DNA from: Forficula auricularia
Lineage: Eukaryota; Arthropoda; Insecta; Dermaptera; Forficulidae
DNA length: 64,000 nucleotides
Direction: 5' to 3'
Assembly (NCBI GenBank): GCA_024734495.1
Contig: JALMQS010000828.1
Coordinates: forward strand, 5,009,603 to 5,073,602
In this document: positions 44,579 to 58,479 of the stretch, piece by piece
How the letters are laid out: the number at the start of each line of letters is the position of its first letter
Numbering within the stretch: position 1 is the first letter of the stretch
Program-made: the position numbers and the translations under genes
The notes under the pieces: model-generated
Databases searched by the model: none
What the model saw: only the letters and a program-made list of their open reading frames with translations
Told to the model about the DNA's origin: nothing

Positions 44579-47189
44579 ATGGTAAATTTAACTGACATTA
44601 TAATTTTGAAGAAAACAATAAAAGAGTGTAAGAAAATTTATAATTCAGCCGAAGACAGTCTTTTTTTGTCTCCTTCAATATATAAAAATTCTGCTACTCT
44701 CCACCAAAAAAACTTTTCAATTGATATTATAATAATTTCAAAAAGAAATAAAATTGTTATAATTTTTTATTAAATTTAAAATCAAAATAATATTTCTATA
44801 AAAAAATAAATTCTATTTTTTTTTTATTGTAAGATATTTAATATTAATTTGGTAATTAATATTATTGTTAAATACATATATATAAACTATATAATATAAT
44901 ATGCGTTTATTTTTAAAATTGTATCATTGATTTAATTATATTTAAATTTTATGTAAAATGTATAAATATTTTTTTTGGAGGATTTATAAATATAAATTTA
45001 GCTGATATTATAATGAAATCAAAAAACAAATATCCTTTTTATACTACTATATATAATTTTAAAATCAAAACAATGTTTCTATATAATAATATATTTTTTT
45101 ATTGTAACATATTTTATAATTATATGACAATCAATATCCTTGTGATAGACATAACTATATATAAACTATATATATAATATATTCAATTATTTCTAAAATT
45201 GTAACACTGATTTAATCATATTGGAAATTAATGTATATATTTAACCAATTTTGTATATAAATATTTCAATATCGTTAATTGTAACTGTTTTTATAATATT
45301 TTAATTTCATATATAATATAAATAAATCTAATTTTTATTTAAATGTTTCAATTTTATATTTCTTGAAATGCTAAATAGTGTTTTTTCTTCCAATTTCTTA
45401 TTCTTAGGTTTTCGAAAGTTTTTTGAGTTTCTTTATTTTTAGTACACCATAGAGGGTAAGGGTCGGCATAGTATGGTGCATGAAAAAGCGTTTTTTTTGC
45501 ATCTTTTTTTTCGAAATATCTCAAAAACGGCTAACAAAGCAAATGATTAAAAAAACTAATTGGAAACGATGAAATTTTGGTCTAGAAAACCGTAATAAGT
45601 GATCATCGAAAAAAGTGCGATTCCAGAATTTAAAAATATAAAAATAATATCATAAAACGGGGTAGGGCGGGGATTTGACAAAAAATGAAAATCTAGTCTC
45701 TTGTTCCAAACTCAACCAAATTTTAATACATAATCAGCTATCGTCTTTCGTCACAATTATTAACACGTTTGATCGTTTATATAAATTAGGAAGATCGTGG
45801 AGGAGTAAACAGATCCTTGGGGAACACTTGCGTTTGTAGAGAACGATTCAGATGCTATACTATCCACGATAAATTTGATAGTAAAGTTTGTCAGAAATCT
45901 TTCAATTCATTTTTGAACTGTTGGTGTGAATCAAAAGCATGTCAGAAATGCAAGAAGATTTTGTGCCAAGCTGAACAAAGCTTTTGAGATAAACAAGGTT
46001 AACGTAATGTTCTTATCCGGTCTGTATAGTTTTGGTCCAGGTGTGGGCGACATAGTCTGGCCTTTAGACTCAACCTCTGGCCGTCCCCCGGAGCAGTGCA
46101 ACGGACGATGGGTGAGTGTTCTTATTAATAAGTAAGATAAATTACTTTAACCATTTTTCCATATATTTGACTCTATATATATTTAATATTTCTTATGTAC
46201 AATAAATACATTTTCGGATATCGGCTATTTTCTGTATCATATTTATTGAAATCAAATTAATATATTTATCTCTATGTTTAAGAAATAAATTACATTTTCT
46301 AAATACCTTACAAATGACGAATTGTCCGCATAGAGATTTTTGGGTTTAATTTCGTCGATTTTTTAGCATTTTGAATTTTAAATCAATCTTAGATGGGAGA
46401 AAATTCAAGTGTTGGCAATACTGGAAATACCCCACATTATACAAAATATGAGTTTACTGTTTTATTTTTTTAAATATTAGCCTTTCTAAGTGTTTTTGGC
46501 ACCACTCTTATGAGAAAAAAACATTTAATTTTTCCTAGACTGGTTACAGCCTATTGGTCAATCTAAATCTATATAGCTAAACAGTGATGAGAATCTCATT
46601 TTATTTTCTTTTAATAACCGCTTCACTTTGTGAGTTTTAAAACAAATTTCATCTGCAAAAAATAAACTCTCTAGAAAATTTTAAATTGAATACTATTTTT
46701 ATCAGTGTCATTGATTCCCATTTGAAATTAAGCGGTTAGGGTAGTACCAGATTTAATGATCAGGGCGCGCCTTAACATTACAATTTCATATTTTTAGGTT
46801 GGTAATCATGTTTTGAGATCTATACTCACTCCAACATAAGTATATGTATGTTTTATATCTGTTTAAGTTCGTACTATTTAGATAGGGTTTCCATATATTT
46901 CATCGAATATTACCTGAAATAAAAAATTTGTGAAATCATATATTCCTTTATTTGTTGGAGATTTCAACTCTACTTAAAAGCAAAACTTTTCCAGTTAACG
47001 AGGTATTAATAAATAAAAACAATACATGGTTTTTATTTTTGTTTTGTTTTTTGACCCTTATCGGTATTAACCATTAGCTACTTTATGATCCTAATTATAT
47101 TAATTTTTTCTCAATTTTTGTAGGGATAAGATTAACGATTACTGGAGTCGTTTTTCAGCTAATTTCATTATTAAAATATTTTTGACAAA
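44190..47189 (+). repeat. Array unit 3
   Basis: 3000 bp. The poly-G tract is lost (GGGGTAGGGCGGGG near 45659). The antisense LINE fragment 45771-46107 is rich in short replaced blocks (for example GCTGAACAAAGCTTTTG). These explain the chance frame at 45926-46135. Confidence 0.88.
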
Positions 47190-47574
47190 ATGAAAAGAAA
47201 AACGAATTAGAGTTCAGCGAATGGATTCTTCTGATGAAGGATCAACTATGAAAAAACGAAGAGATTCTCCATTCGAAGAAGATTACGATAGCGATGCTAC
47301 CTTAGAGAATCAATTTCATCAGATTCAGAATATACAGAAAGAAAAAGAACTCTGCGTTGGGCCGACGAAGTGTCGAAGGACCTCGAAATAGTATATATAC
47401 TAGATGAAACTGATCCTGCGTATCGTAGAGTTCTGAAAAGGGCCATGGATGAAGGCTGCACAAAAGCGGATAAGTTTTAGAAGGAGAATTAGAATAATAT
47501 CTAAAATTATATCTCCAATTTTAGATAAGGAGTATCGTAAACTTATGTATGCAGTTTTATTTGAAGATTTTTAA
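47190..47574 (+). pseudogene. PPP1R15-like gene, array copy 4
   Basis: A missing A near the start shifts the frame; GAGAATCAATTTCATCAG replaces GAGAATCTACCTCTATCAG near 47306, and GAGTTCTGAAAAGG near 47427 replaces GAGCCCGAAAAGG. The RTLRW and EIVYILDETDPAYR segments are readable between these breaks. Confidence 0.85.
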
Positions 47575-50176
47575 CATAAATTTAACTGACATTATAATTT
47601 TGAAGAAAACAATAAAAGAGTGTAAGAAAATTTATAATTCCAGCCGAAGACAGTCTTTTTTTGTCTCCTTCAATATATAAAAATTCTGCTACTCTCCACC
47701 AAAAAACTTTCAATTTGATATTATAATAATTTCAAAAGAAATAAAATTGTTATAATTTTATTAAATTTAAAATCAAAATAATATTTCTATAAAAAAATAA
47801 ATTCTATTTTTTTTATTGTAAGATATTTAATATTAATTTGGTAATTAATATTATTGTTAAATACATATATATAAACTATATAATATAATATGCGTTTATT
47901 TTTAAAATTGTATCATTGATTTAATTATATTTAAATTTTATGTAAAATGTATAAATATTTTTTTTGAGGATTTATAAATATAAATTTAGCTGATATTATA
48001 ATGAAATCAAAAAACAAATATCCTTTTTATACTACTATATATAATTTTAAAATCAAAACAATGTTTCTATATAATAATATATTTTTTTATTGTAATATTT
48101 TATAATTATATGACAATCAATATCCTTGTGATAGACATAACTATATATAAACTATATATATAATATATTCAATTATTTCTAAAATTGTAACACTGATTTA
48201 ACTTACATTAAAATAATGTATATATTTAACCAATTTTGTATATAAATATTTCAATATCGTTAATTGTAACTGTTTTTATAATATTTTAATTTCATATATA
48301 ATATAAATAAATCTAATTTTTATTTAAATGTTTCAATTTTATATTTCTTGAAATGCTAAATAGTGTTTTTTCTTCCAATTTCTTATTCTAGGTTTTCGAA
48401 AAGTTTTTGAGTTTTTATTTTTAGTACACCATAGAGGGTATGGTCAAGTATAGTATGGTGTGCATGAAAAAGTGTTTTTTTTGCATCTTTTTTTTCGAAA
48501 TATCTCAAAACGGCTTAAGCTAAATGATTAAAAAATTGACTGAAACGATGAAATTTTGGTCTAGAAAAAACCGTAATAAGTGATCATCGAAAAAAGTGCG
48601 ACTCCAGAATTCTAAAATATAAAAAATAACATCATAAAACGTGGTGGGGGGGGGGGGTAGGGCGGGGATTTGACAAAAAATGAAAATCTAGTCTCTTGTT
48701 CCAAACTCAACCAAATTTTAATACATAATCAGCTATCGTCTTCGTCACAATTATTGGGGTTTGACGTTTGATCGTTTATATAAATTAGGAAGATTGTGGA
48801 GGAGATAACAGATCCTTGGGAACACTTGCGTTTGTAGAGAACGATTCAGATGCTATACTATCCACGATAACGATAGTAGGTTTGTCAGAAATCTTTCAAT
48901 TCATTTTTGAACTGTTGGTGTGAATCCAAAGCATGTCAGAATTGCAAGAAGATTTTTGTGCCAAGCTTGGTCAAAAGCTTTTGAGATATATAAGGCTAAC
49001 GCGGGTCATTCTTATCCGGTCTGTATAGTTTTGGTCCAGTGAAGGACATAGTCTGGCCCTTTAGACTCAAAACCTTCGTCGTCCCCTGAGCAGTGCAACG
49101 GACGATGTGTGAGTGTTCTTATTAATAAGTAAGATAAATTACTTTAACCATTTTTCCATATATTTGACTCTATATATATTTAATATTTCTTATGTACAAT
49201 AAATACATGGATATCGGTATATTATTTTCTGTATCATTATTGAAATCACCAATATATTTATCTCTATGTTTAAGAAATAAATTACATTTTCAAATACCTT
49301 ACAAATGACGAATTGAACTGCATAGAGATTTTTGGGTTTAATTTCGTCGATTTTTTAGCATTTTGAATTTTAAATCAATCTTAGATGGGAGAAAATTCAA
49401 GTGTTGGCAATACTGGAAATACCCCACATTATACAAAATATGAGTTTACTGTTTTATTTTTTTAAATATTAGCCTTTCTAAGTGTTTTTGGCACCACTCT
49501 TATGAGAAAAAAACATTTAATTTTTCCTAGACTGGTTACAGCCTATTGGTCAATCTAAATCTATATAGCTAAACAGTGATGAGAATCTCATTTTGTTTTC
49601 TTTTAATAACCGCTTCACTTTGTGAGTTTTAAAACAAATTTCATCTGCAAAAAATAAACTCTCTAGAAAATTTTAAATTGAATACTATTTTTATCAGTGT
49701 CATTGATTCCCATTTGAAATTAAGCGGTTAGGTAGTACCAGATTTAATCATCAGGCGCGCCTTAACATTACAATTTCATATTTTTAGGTTGGTAATCATG
49801 TTTTGAGATCTATACTCACTCCAACATAAGTATATGTATGTTTTATATCTGTTTAAGTTCGTACTATTTAGATAGGGTTTCATATATTTCATCGAATATT
49901 ACCTGAAATAAAAAATTTTGTGAAATCATATATTCCTTTATTTGTTGAGATTTCAACTCTACTTAAAAGCAAACTTTTCCAGTTAACGAGGTATTAATAA
50001 ATAAAAACACACATGGTTTTTATTTTTGTTTTGTTTTTTGACCTTATCGGTATTAACCATTAGCTATTTTATGATCCTAATTATATTAATTTTTTCTCAA
50101 TTTTTGTAGGGATAAGATTTAATCGGACACTAAGTCGTTTTTCAGCTAATTTCATTATTAAAATATTTTTGACAAA
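47190..50176 (+). repeat. Array unit 4
   Basis: 2987 bp. Poly-G tract about 48645-48657, antisense LINE fragment 48770-49104, GCGCGCC reduced by one base (CAGGCGCGCC near 49753), acceptor-like TTTTTGTAG at about 50100-50109. Confidence 0.9.
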
Positions 50177-50564
50177 ATGAAAAGAAAAAACGAATTAGAG
50201 TCTGTTATCATGGATTCTTCTGATGAAGGATCAACTATGAAAAAACGAAGAGATTCTCCATTCGAAGAAGATTACGATAGCGATGCTACCTTAGAGAATC
50301 TACCTCTTACAGATTCAGAATATACAGAAAGAAAAAGAACTCTGCGTTGGGCCGACGAAGTGTCGAAGGACCTCGAAATAGTATATATACTAGATGAAAC
50401 TGATCCCGCGTATCGTAGAGCCCGAAAAGGGCTATGGAAAGAAGGCTGCACAAAAGCGGATAAGTTTTAGAAGGAGAATTAGAATAATATCTAAAATTAT
50501 ATCTCCAATTTTAGATGAAGGAGTATCGTAAACTTATGTATGCAGTTTTATTTGAAGATTTTAA
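50177..50564 (+). pseudogene. PPP1R15-like gene, array copy 5 (late frameshift)
   Basis: Open for 97 aa through RTLRW and EIVYILDETDPAYRRARKG, then GGGCTATGGAAAGAAGG (about 50430) has one extra base and a changed codon (PW to LW), ending at 50470. With copy 1 it is the least damaged. SVIMDSSDEG replaces SVNLDSSDEG. Confidence 0.87.
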
Positions 50565-53500
50565 CATAAATTTAACTGACATTATAATTTTGAAGAAAAC
50601 AATAAAAGAGGTAAGAAAATTTATAATTCCAGCCGAAGACAGTCTTTTTTTGTCTCCTTCAATATATAAAAATTCTGCTACTCTCCACCAAAAAACTTTC
50701 AATTTGATAATATAATAATTTCAAAAAGAAATAAAATTGTTATAATTTTTTATTAAATTTAAAATCAAAATAATATTTCTATAAAAAAATAAATTCTATT
50801 TTTTATTGTAAGATATTTAATATTAATTTGGTAATTAATATTATTGTTAAATACATATATATAAACTATATAATATAATATGCGTTTATTTTTAAAATTG
50901 TATCATTGATTTAATTATATTTAAATTTTATGTAAAATGTATAAATATTTTTTTTGAGGATTTTATAAATATAAATTTAGCTGATATTAATGAAATCAAA
51001 AAACAAATATCCTTTTTATACTACTATATATAATTTTAAAATCAAAATAATCGTGTTTCTATATAATAATATATTTTTTATTGTAACATATTTTATAATT
51101 ATATGACAATCAATATCATGATAGACATATATATAAACTATATATATAATATATTCAATTATTTTACAATTAACACTGATTTAATCATATTGGAAATTAA
51201 TGTATATATTTGACAAATTTTTGCCATATAAATATTTCAATATCGTTAATTGTAACTGTTTTTACTTAATATTTTAATTTCATATATAATATGCTCTATT
51301 CTAATCTAATTTTTATTTAATGTTTCAATTTTATATTTCTTGAAATGCTTTAAATAGTGTTTTTTCTTTTAATTTCTTATTCTTAGGTTTTCGAAAAGTT
51401 TTTGGTTTTCTTTATTTTTAGTACACCATAAGAGGTATAGTCAAGTATAGTATGGTGCATGAAAAAGTGTTTTTTGCATCTTTTTTTTTCGAAATATCTC
51501 AAAAAACGAGCAACGGCTAAATGATTAAAAAAAATTGACTGAAACGATGAAATTTTGAATTCTGAAAAAAAACCGTAATAAGTGATCATCGAAAAAAGGG
51601 TAAGGCTCCAGAATTCAAAATATAAAAAATAACACTTAAAACGTGGTGGGGGGGGGTAGGGGCGGGGTTGTAAAAAAATGAAAATCTGTCTCTTGTTCCG
51701 AAACTCAACCAAATTTTAATACATAATCAGCTATCGTCTTCGTCACAATTATTGGGGTTTGACGTTTGATCGTTTATATAAATTAGGAAGATTGTGGAGG
51801 AGTAAACGAATCCTTGGGGAACACTTGCGTTTGTGAGAACGATTGAATTTATACTATCCACGATAAATTTGATCGTAAAGTTTGTCAGAAATCTTTCAAT
51901 TCATTTTGAACTGTTGAATTGTGAATCAAAAGCATGAAATGCAAGAAGATTTTGTGCCAAGCGAGTCAAAAGCTTTGAGATAAATAAGGCTAACGCGGGT
52001 CATTCTTATCAGTCTGTATAGTTTTTAAGGTCGGTGTGGGCGACATAGTCTGGCCTTTAGACTCAAACCTCTGGCCATCCCCTAGACAGTGCAACGGACG
52101 ATGGGTGAGTGTTCTTGTTAATAAAATAAGATAAATTACTTAACCATTTTTCCATATATTTGACTCTATATATATTTAATATTTCTTATGTACAATAATA
52201 CATTTTCCGGATATCGGCTGTTACCTGTATCATATTTATTGAAATCAAATTAATATATTTATCTCTATGTTTAAAAATAATTACATTTTCTAAATACCTT
52301 ACAAATGACGAATTGTCCGCATAGAGATTTTTGGGTTTAATTTCGTCGATTTTTAGCATTTGAATTTTAAATCAATCTTAGATGGAAGAAAATTCAAGTA
52401 TTCCAAAGCATGCTAAAATACCCCACATTATACAAAATATGAGTTTACTGTTTTATTTTTAAATATTAGCCTTTCTAAAAGTGTTTTTTGGCACCACTGC
52501 TAAGAAAAAACATTTAATTTTTCCTAGACTGGTTACAGCCTATTGGTCAATCTAAATCTATACCATTAAACAGTGATGAGAATCTCATTTTATTTTCTTT
52601 TAACTAACCGCTTCACTTTGTGAGTTTTAAAACAAATTTCATCTGCAAAAAATAAACTCTCTAGAAAATTTTAAATTGAATACTATTTTTACATCAGTGT
52701 CATTGATTCCCGGTGAAATTAAGCGGTTAGGGTAATTATAATTTAATGATCGGGCGCCTTAACAGGGGGGGGGTAGGGCAGGGATTTGACAAAAAATGAA
52801 AATCTAGTCTCTTTTGTTCAGCTCAACCAAATTTTAATACATAATCAGCTATCGTCTTCGTCACAATTATTGGGTTTGACGTTTGATCGTTTATATAAAT
52901 TACAGGAAAGATTGTGGAGGAGTAAACAGATCCTTGAGAACACTTGCGTTTTGTAGAGAACGATTCAGATGCTATACTATCCACGATAAATTTGATAGTA
53001 AAGTTTGTCAGAAATCTTTCAATTCATTTTGAACTGTTGGTGTGAATCAAAAAGCATGTCAGAAATGCAAGAAGATTTTATTATAGCTTGGTCAAAAGCA
53101 CCCCAGAAGGATCTGACAAACAACGCGGGTCATTCTTATCCGGTGTATAGTTTTGGTCCAGGTGTGGGCGACATAGTCTGGCCTTTGAAGCTCAAACCTC
53201 TGGCCGTCCCCTGGAGCAGTGCAACGGACGATGGGTGAGTGTTCTTATTAATAAGTAAGATAAATTGCTTTTCAACCATTTTTCCATATGTTTGACTCTA
53301 TATATTTAATATTTCTTATGTACAATAAATACATTTTGGGATATCAGCTATTTTCTGTATCATATTTATTGAAATCAAATTAATATATTTATCTATGTTT
53401 AGAAATAGAAATTACATTTTCAAATGCACATACTATACCTGGCGAATTGTCCTTAGAGATTTTTCGGTTTAATTTCGTCGATTTTTTAACATTTGAATTT

Positions 53501-54300
53501 TAAATCAATCTTAGATGGAAAAAATTCAAGTGTTGCCAATACTGGAAATGCACCACATTATAGAAAATATGAGTTTACTGTTTATTTTTAAATATTAGCT
53601 TTTTAAGGCTTTTGGCACCACTCTTGAAAAAAACATTTAATTTTGCCTACACTGGTTACAGCCTGTTGGTCAATCTAAATCTATATAGCTAAACAGTGAT
53701 GAGAATGTTATTTGTTTTCTTTTAATAACTGCTTCACTTTTTGAGTTTTAAAACAAATTTCATCTGCAAAAAATAAACTCTCTAAAATTTTAAATTGAAT
53801 ACTATTTTTATCAGTGTCATTGATTTCCCATTTGAAATTAAGCGAGTTGGAGCTAATTGCAGATTTAATCATCAGGGCGCGCCTTAACATTACAATTTCA
53901 TATTTTTAGGTTGGTAATCATGTTTTGAGATATATACTCACTCCAACATAAGCATATGTATGATTTATATCTGTTTAAGTTTGTACTATTTAGATAGTGT
54001 TTCCATATATTTCATCGAATATTACCTGAAATAAAAAATTTGTGAATACATATATTCCTTTATTTGTTGGAGATTTCAACTCTACTTAAAAGCAAAACTT
54101 TTCCAGTTAACGGTATTTATAAATAAAAACAATACATGGTTTTTATTTTTGTTTTATTTTTTGACCTTGCTCGGTATTAACCATTAGCCATTTTATGATC
54201 CTAATTATAGTAATTTTTCTGCAATTTTTGTAGGGATAAGATTTAATCGGACACTAAGTCGTTTTTGAGCTAATTTCATTATTAAAATATTTTTGACAAA
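50177..54300 (+). repeat. Array unit 5 with 1.1-kb internal duplication
   Basis: The stretch from the poly-G tract to the GGCGCGCC block (about 51647-52764) is repeated at 52765-53889. The seam reads GGGCGCCTTAACA-GGGGGG at about 52753-52772, so the LINE fragment occurs twice (51768-52100 and 52885-53230). Both halves have many short replaced blocks. The frame 53005-53238 is a chance frame. Confidence 0.88.
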
Positions 54301-54681
54301 ATGAAAGAAAAAACGAATTAGAGTCTGTTAATTTGATTCTTCTGATGAAGAATCAACGATGAAAAACGAAGAGATACTCCATTCGAAGAAGATTACGATA
54401 GCGATACTGCAACAGAATCGCTCTATCAGATTCAGAATATACAGAAGAAAAAGAACTCTGCCACCGTTGGGCCGACGAGTATGAAGGACCTCAGAAATAG
54501 TATATATACTAGATGAAACTGATCCCGCGTATCGTAGAGCCCGAAAAGGGCCATGGATGAAGGCTGCACAAAAGCGGATAAGTTTTAGAAGGGAGAATTA
54601 GAATAATATCTAAAATTATATCTCCAATTAGATAAGGAGTATCGTAAACTTATGTATGCAGTTTTATTTGAAGATTTTTAA
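54301..54681 (+). pseudogene. PPP1R15-like gene, array copy 6
   Basis: Several small deletions from the start (ATGAAAGAAAAAACG, TTTGATTCTTC, CTGCAACAGAATCG) and CTGCCACCGTTGGGCC within the docking motif. The KGPW and tail segments are preserved (54535-54600). Clearly non-coding as written. Confidence 0.87.
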
Positions 54682-56768
54682 CATAAATTTAACTTTGACA
54701 TTATAATTTTGAAAAACAATAAAAGAGTGTAAGAAAATTTATAATTCCAGCCGAAGACAGTCTTTTTGTCTCCTTCAATGTATAAAAATTCTGCTACTCT
54801 CCACCAAAAAACTTACAATTTGATATTATAATAATTTCAAAAAAAGAAATAAAATTGTTATAATTTTTATTAAATTTAAAATCAAAATAATATTTCTATA
54901 AAAATAAATTCTATTTTTTTATTATAATATGTTAATATTAATTTGCTAATTAATATTATTGTTAAATACATATATATAAACTATATAATATAATATGCGT
55001 TTATTTTAAATTGTAGCATTGATTTAATTATATTTAAATTTTATGTAAAATGTGTAAATATTTTTTGAGGATTTATAAATATAAATTTAGCTGATATTAT
55101 AATGAAATCCAAAAACAAATATCCTTTTATGCTACATATATTAATTTTAAAAAATCAAAACAATGTTTCTATATAATAATATATTTTTATTGTAACATAT
55201 TTTATAATTATATGACAATCAATATCCTTGTGATACACATAACTATATATAAACTATATATAATATATTAAATTATTTCTAAAATTTAACACTGATTTAA
55301 TCATATTGAAATTAATGTATATATTTAACCAATTTTGTATATAAATATTTCAATATCGTTAATTGTAACATTTTTATAATATTTTAATTTCATATATAAT
55401 ATAAATGCAAATCTAATTTTTATTTAAATGTTTCAATTTTTATATTTCTTGAAATGTAAAATGGTGTTTTTTTTCTTCCAATTTCTTATTCTTAGGTTTT
55501 CGAAATGTTTTTGAGTTTCCATATTTTTAGTACACCATAGAGGGTATGGTCAAGTATAGTATGGTGCATGAAAAAGTGTTGCATTTTTTTTCAAAATATC
55601 TAAAAAACGGCTTAAGCTAAATGGTCAAAAATTGGCTTCAGAACGATGAAATTTTGGTCTGAAAAAAAACCATAATAAGTGATCATCGAAAAAGTGCGAC
55701 TCAGAATTCTAAAAATATAAAAAATAACATCTAAAACGATGGAGTGGGGGGGGGGGGGGGGGGTAGGGCGGGGATTTATCAAAAAAATGAAAATCTAAAT
55801 ATCTTGTTCAAACTCAACCAGAGATTTTAATACATAATCAGCTATCGTCTTCGTCACAATTATTGGGGACGGCGTTTGATCGTTTATATAAATTAGGAAG
55901 ATTGTGGAGAAGATAACAGATCCTTGGGAACACTTGCGTTTGTAGAAGACGATTCAGATGCTATTCTATCCAAGATAAATTTGATAGTAGGGTTTGTCAG
56001 AAATCTTTCAAATTCATTTTTGAACTGTTAGTCTGAATCAAAAGCATGTCAGAATTGCAAGAATTTTTTGTGCCAAGCTTGGTCAAACGCTTTTGAGATA
56101 TATAAGGCTAAAGCGGGTCATTCATATCGGTCTGTAAGAGTATTGGTCAGAGTGTGAGCGACATAGTCTGGCCTTTAGACTCAAACGTCTGGCCGTCCTG
56201 GAGCAGTGCAACGGAAGATGTGTGAATGTTCTTATTAATAAGTAAAATAAATTACTTTAAGCATTTTTCCATAAGCACATTTCGTAATATTTAATATTTC
56301 TTATTTACCGTAAATATATTTTCGGATATCAGCTATTTTCTGTATCATTTTTATTGAAATCAAATTAATTTATTTATCTATATGTTTAAAAATAAATTAC
56401 ATTTTTCAAGGAAATACCTTACTAATGACGAATTGTCCGCTTAGAAGATTTTCAGTTTAATTTCGTCGATTTTAGCATTGAATTTTAAATCAATCTTAGA
56501 TGGAAAAAATTCAAGTGTTGGCAATACTGAAATACCCATTATAGAAAATATGAGTTTACTTCTTTATTTTTAAATAATAGCATTTTTGAGGTTTTTGGCA
56601 CCACTCTTATGGGAAAAAAACATTTAATTTCTTACACTGGTTACAGCCTATTGGTCAATCTAAATCTATGTAGCCTAAACAGTGATGAGAATGTTATTTT
56701 GTTTTCTTTTAATAACTGTACTTTTGTGAGTTTTAAAACAAATTTCTGTCTGCAAAAAATAAACTCTC

Positions 56769-56966
56769 TGTTATAATCTCTACGTCAAGTTCAATTGACC
56801 GCTTTCTGATGTCAGCTGCGCCATCTACACACCTCCCCGAGCACACACGCCCGGCCAGCTCACCCACTCGCCACACACACGTCCTTGTACTTTTTCATCA
56901 ATAAATAAATATTATAAGTATATCGTTTACTAATTATTCTGCAACCACAATTCCCGCATATATGCA
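56769..56966 (+). repeat. 5' LTR
   Basis: Begins TGTTATAATCTCTACG and ends GCATATATGCA (the terminal ACA altered). It contains AATAAATAAATATT, a possible poly-A signal. Immediately downstream ATTGGCGACGAAGGCGGA (from 56967) is the expected position of the tRNA primer-binding site. Confidence 0.9.
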
Positions 56967-57303
56967 ATTGGCGACGAAGGCGGAAGGAATGACAAAAATT
57001 AAAAAAAAAAAAGGTAAATTATACACTATTCAATTCTCTTTCATTATTATACAAAAATAACTTCCTAGCTTTCCCGTTATTCAAGGGCCTCCATGTTCCT
57101 TGCCTTGATAGCCCTCTAGGCGTTCCATGGATCCACTAACATATATATATATATAAAAATATATATATTAAAACATAATACATATCCTGTCAACTATAAT
57201 TTACTTGATTCAATTTTATTTACATTCCATAAATGAATTTACTATATTACATATATACAAAGATAATTATAAATTACAAATCAAAAAATAATAAAAAATA
57301 AAA

Positions 57304-58300
57304 ATGTCCTTAGAAAACGTTCTTCAACAGATTACAGCTGTATTAGCCACCCTACAACAAAACCAAGTCACAATCTTACAACAATCTCAAGGAGAAATAA
57401 CTTTAATAAAGGAAGCTACACCCTTATGATGAGGAAAATGAAAATTTACGGTAGCATTCAACGACTAGATAACCGCTTAAATCTGAATGAAATTACTGAT
57501 GATACACAGAAAATGATAAAAAATGCGTACAAATTTTAATAAATTTTAATTTTCTCATTAATATATCAAAGAATAATTGATACGTCAACAAGAATTATTT
57601 TGACCGCGATTATTTCAAGTCAGAAATATATAAGTTCAAATATTATTTTCACTCAATATTTAGCGAAATTCCCTACATTAGAGTCGCTATCGAATAAAAT
57701 GTAGAAAACCTTCAGTCAAATTTTAATAGAGTGTTTGAATCCCAGAACATACCAAATCTTGACGAAGCTGACAGCACTGGATTTTCCAAAACCCAAAAGT
57801 ACAAAAGACTAATCAAACTATTAAGAAGCTACTTGTGCCCCCAGGCAAGTGTAATTGCTGGACGCATAAATTTAATCTGCGGTTACAAAAACAGGAGTGA
57901 AACTATTGCTGCCTACGTGGCGGAGCTTCGCAAATTGACAATTAATTGCGGGAATTCATTTGTACATCTTGTAACGCGTCAACCATTGGTACTCACCTTA
58001 GAGCTCAATTCATAAGAGGAATAAGGGACAGTGAAATTAGACAGAGATTACTTCAACAAAAGTCTACAGTATCTTTTGAAGAAATTATTCAAACAACCCA
58101 ATCCATCGAAACTTCCAGAAAAGAAGCTAATGTCAGATATATAACACTAATGCTAATTATTCAGTAAACTATTTACAAAGAAGAACAGATAAAAGACCAA
58201 ATGATCAACTCGCCAAAAGAGTTGACCTGAAGAAACCGTTACTACAGGTGCGGTAACACGAACCACAGGAGCAAACTCACCACTATGCGAAAAATCTTGT
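57304..58300 (+). pseudogene. gag remnant
   Basis: The frame opens MSLENVLQQITAVLATL at 57304 and stops near 57429. After the small insertion, capsid-like segments follow in other frames: LIKLLRSYLCPQASVIAGRI and AAYVAELRKLTINCG (57731-58015), then LRAQFIRGIRDSEIRQRLLQ (about 57990 on). A degenerate zinc-knuckle-like YRCGNTNHRS lies near 58240. Gag would form the particle that packages element RNA. Confidence 0.75.
57530..57728 (+). mobile_element. Short hairpin element nested in gag (copy 3), 12-bp TSD
   Basis: CAAATTTTAATA at 57530-57541 and 57717-57728 flanks 175 bp related to copy 1 at 557-867: CTCATTAATATATCAAAGAA, AATTATTTTGACCGCG, TTCAAATATTATTTTCACTC and the terminal hairpin. It lacks the middle ~140 bp of copy 1. 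Confidence 0.85.
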
Positions 58301-58479
58301 CTGCAGATCATGTTCGAAATCTGGCACGTTCAAGCAGTTTGCATGAAAAAAATCAAGAAGCCAAAAGGGAGCACTAATCAAATAGAAAATTTTTTCTGAA
58401 GAAGAAGAACAAGAAGAAGAAGCTACTTTCAATGAGCACCCAGTAGCCCACAGTAGGAATTCAGTTGATACATCAAAGA

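Noticed and set aside
45926..46135. A 69-aa frame in unit 3 and a similar one at 53005-53238.
   Set aside because: They are chance frames over the antisense LINE fragment and are absent from the better preserved units.
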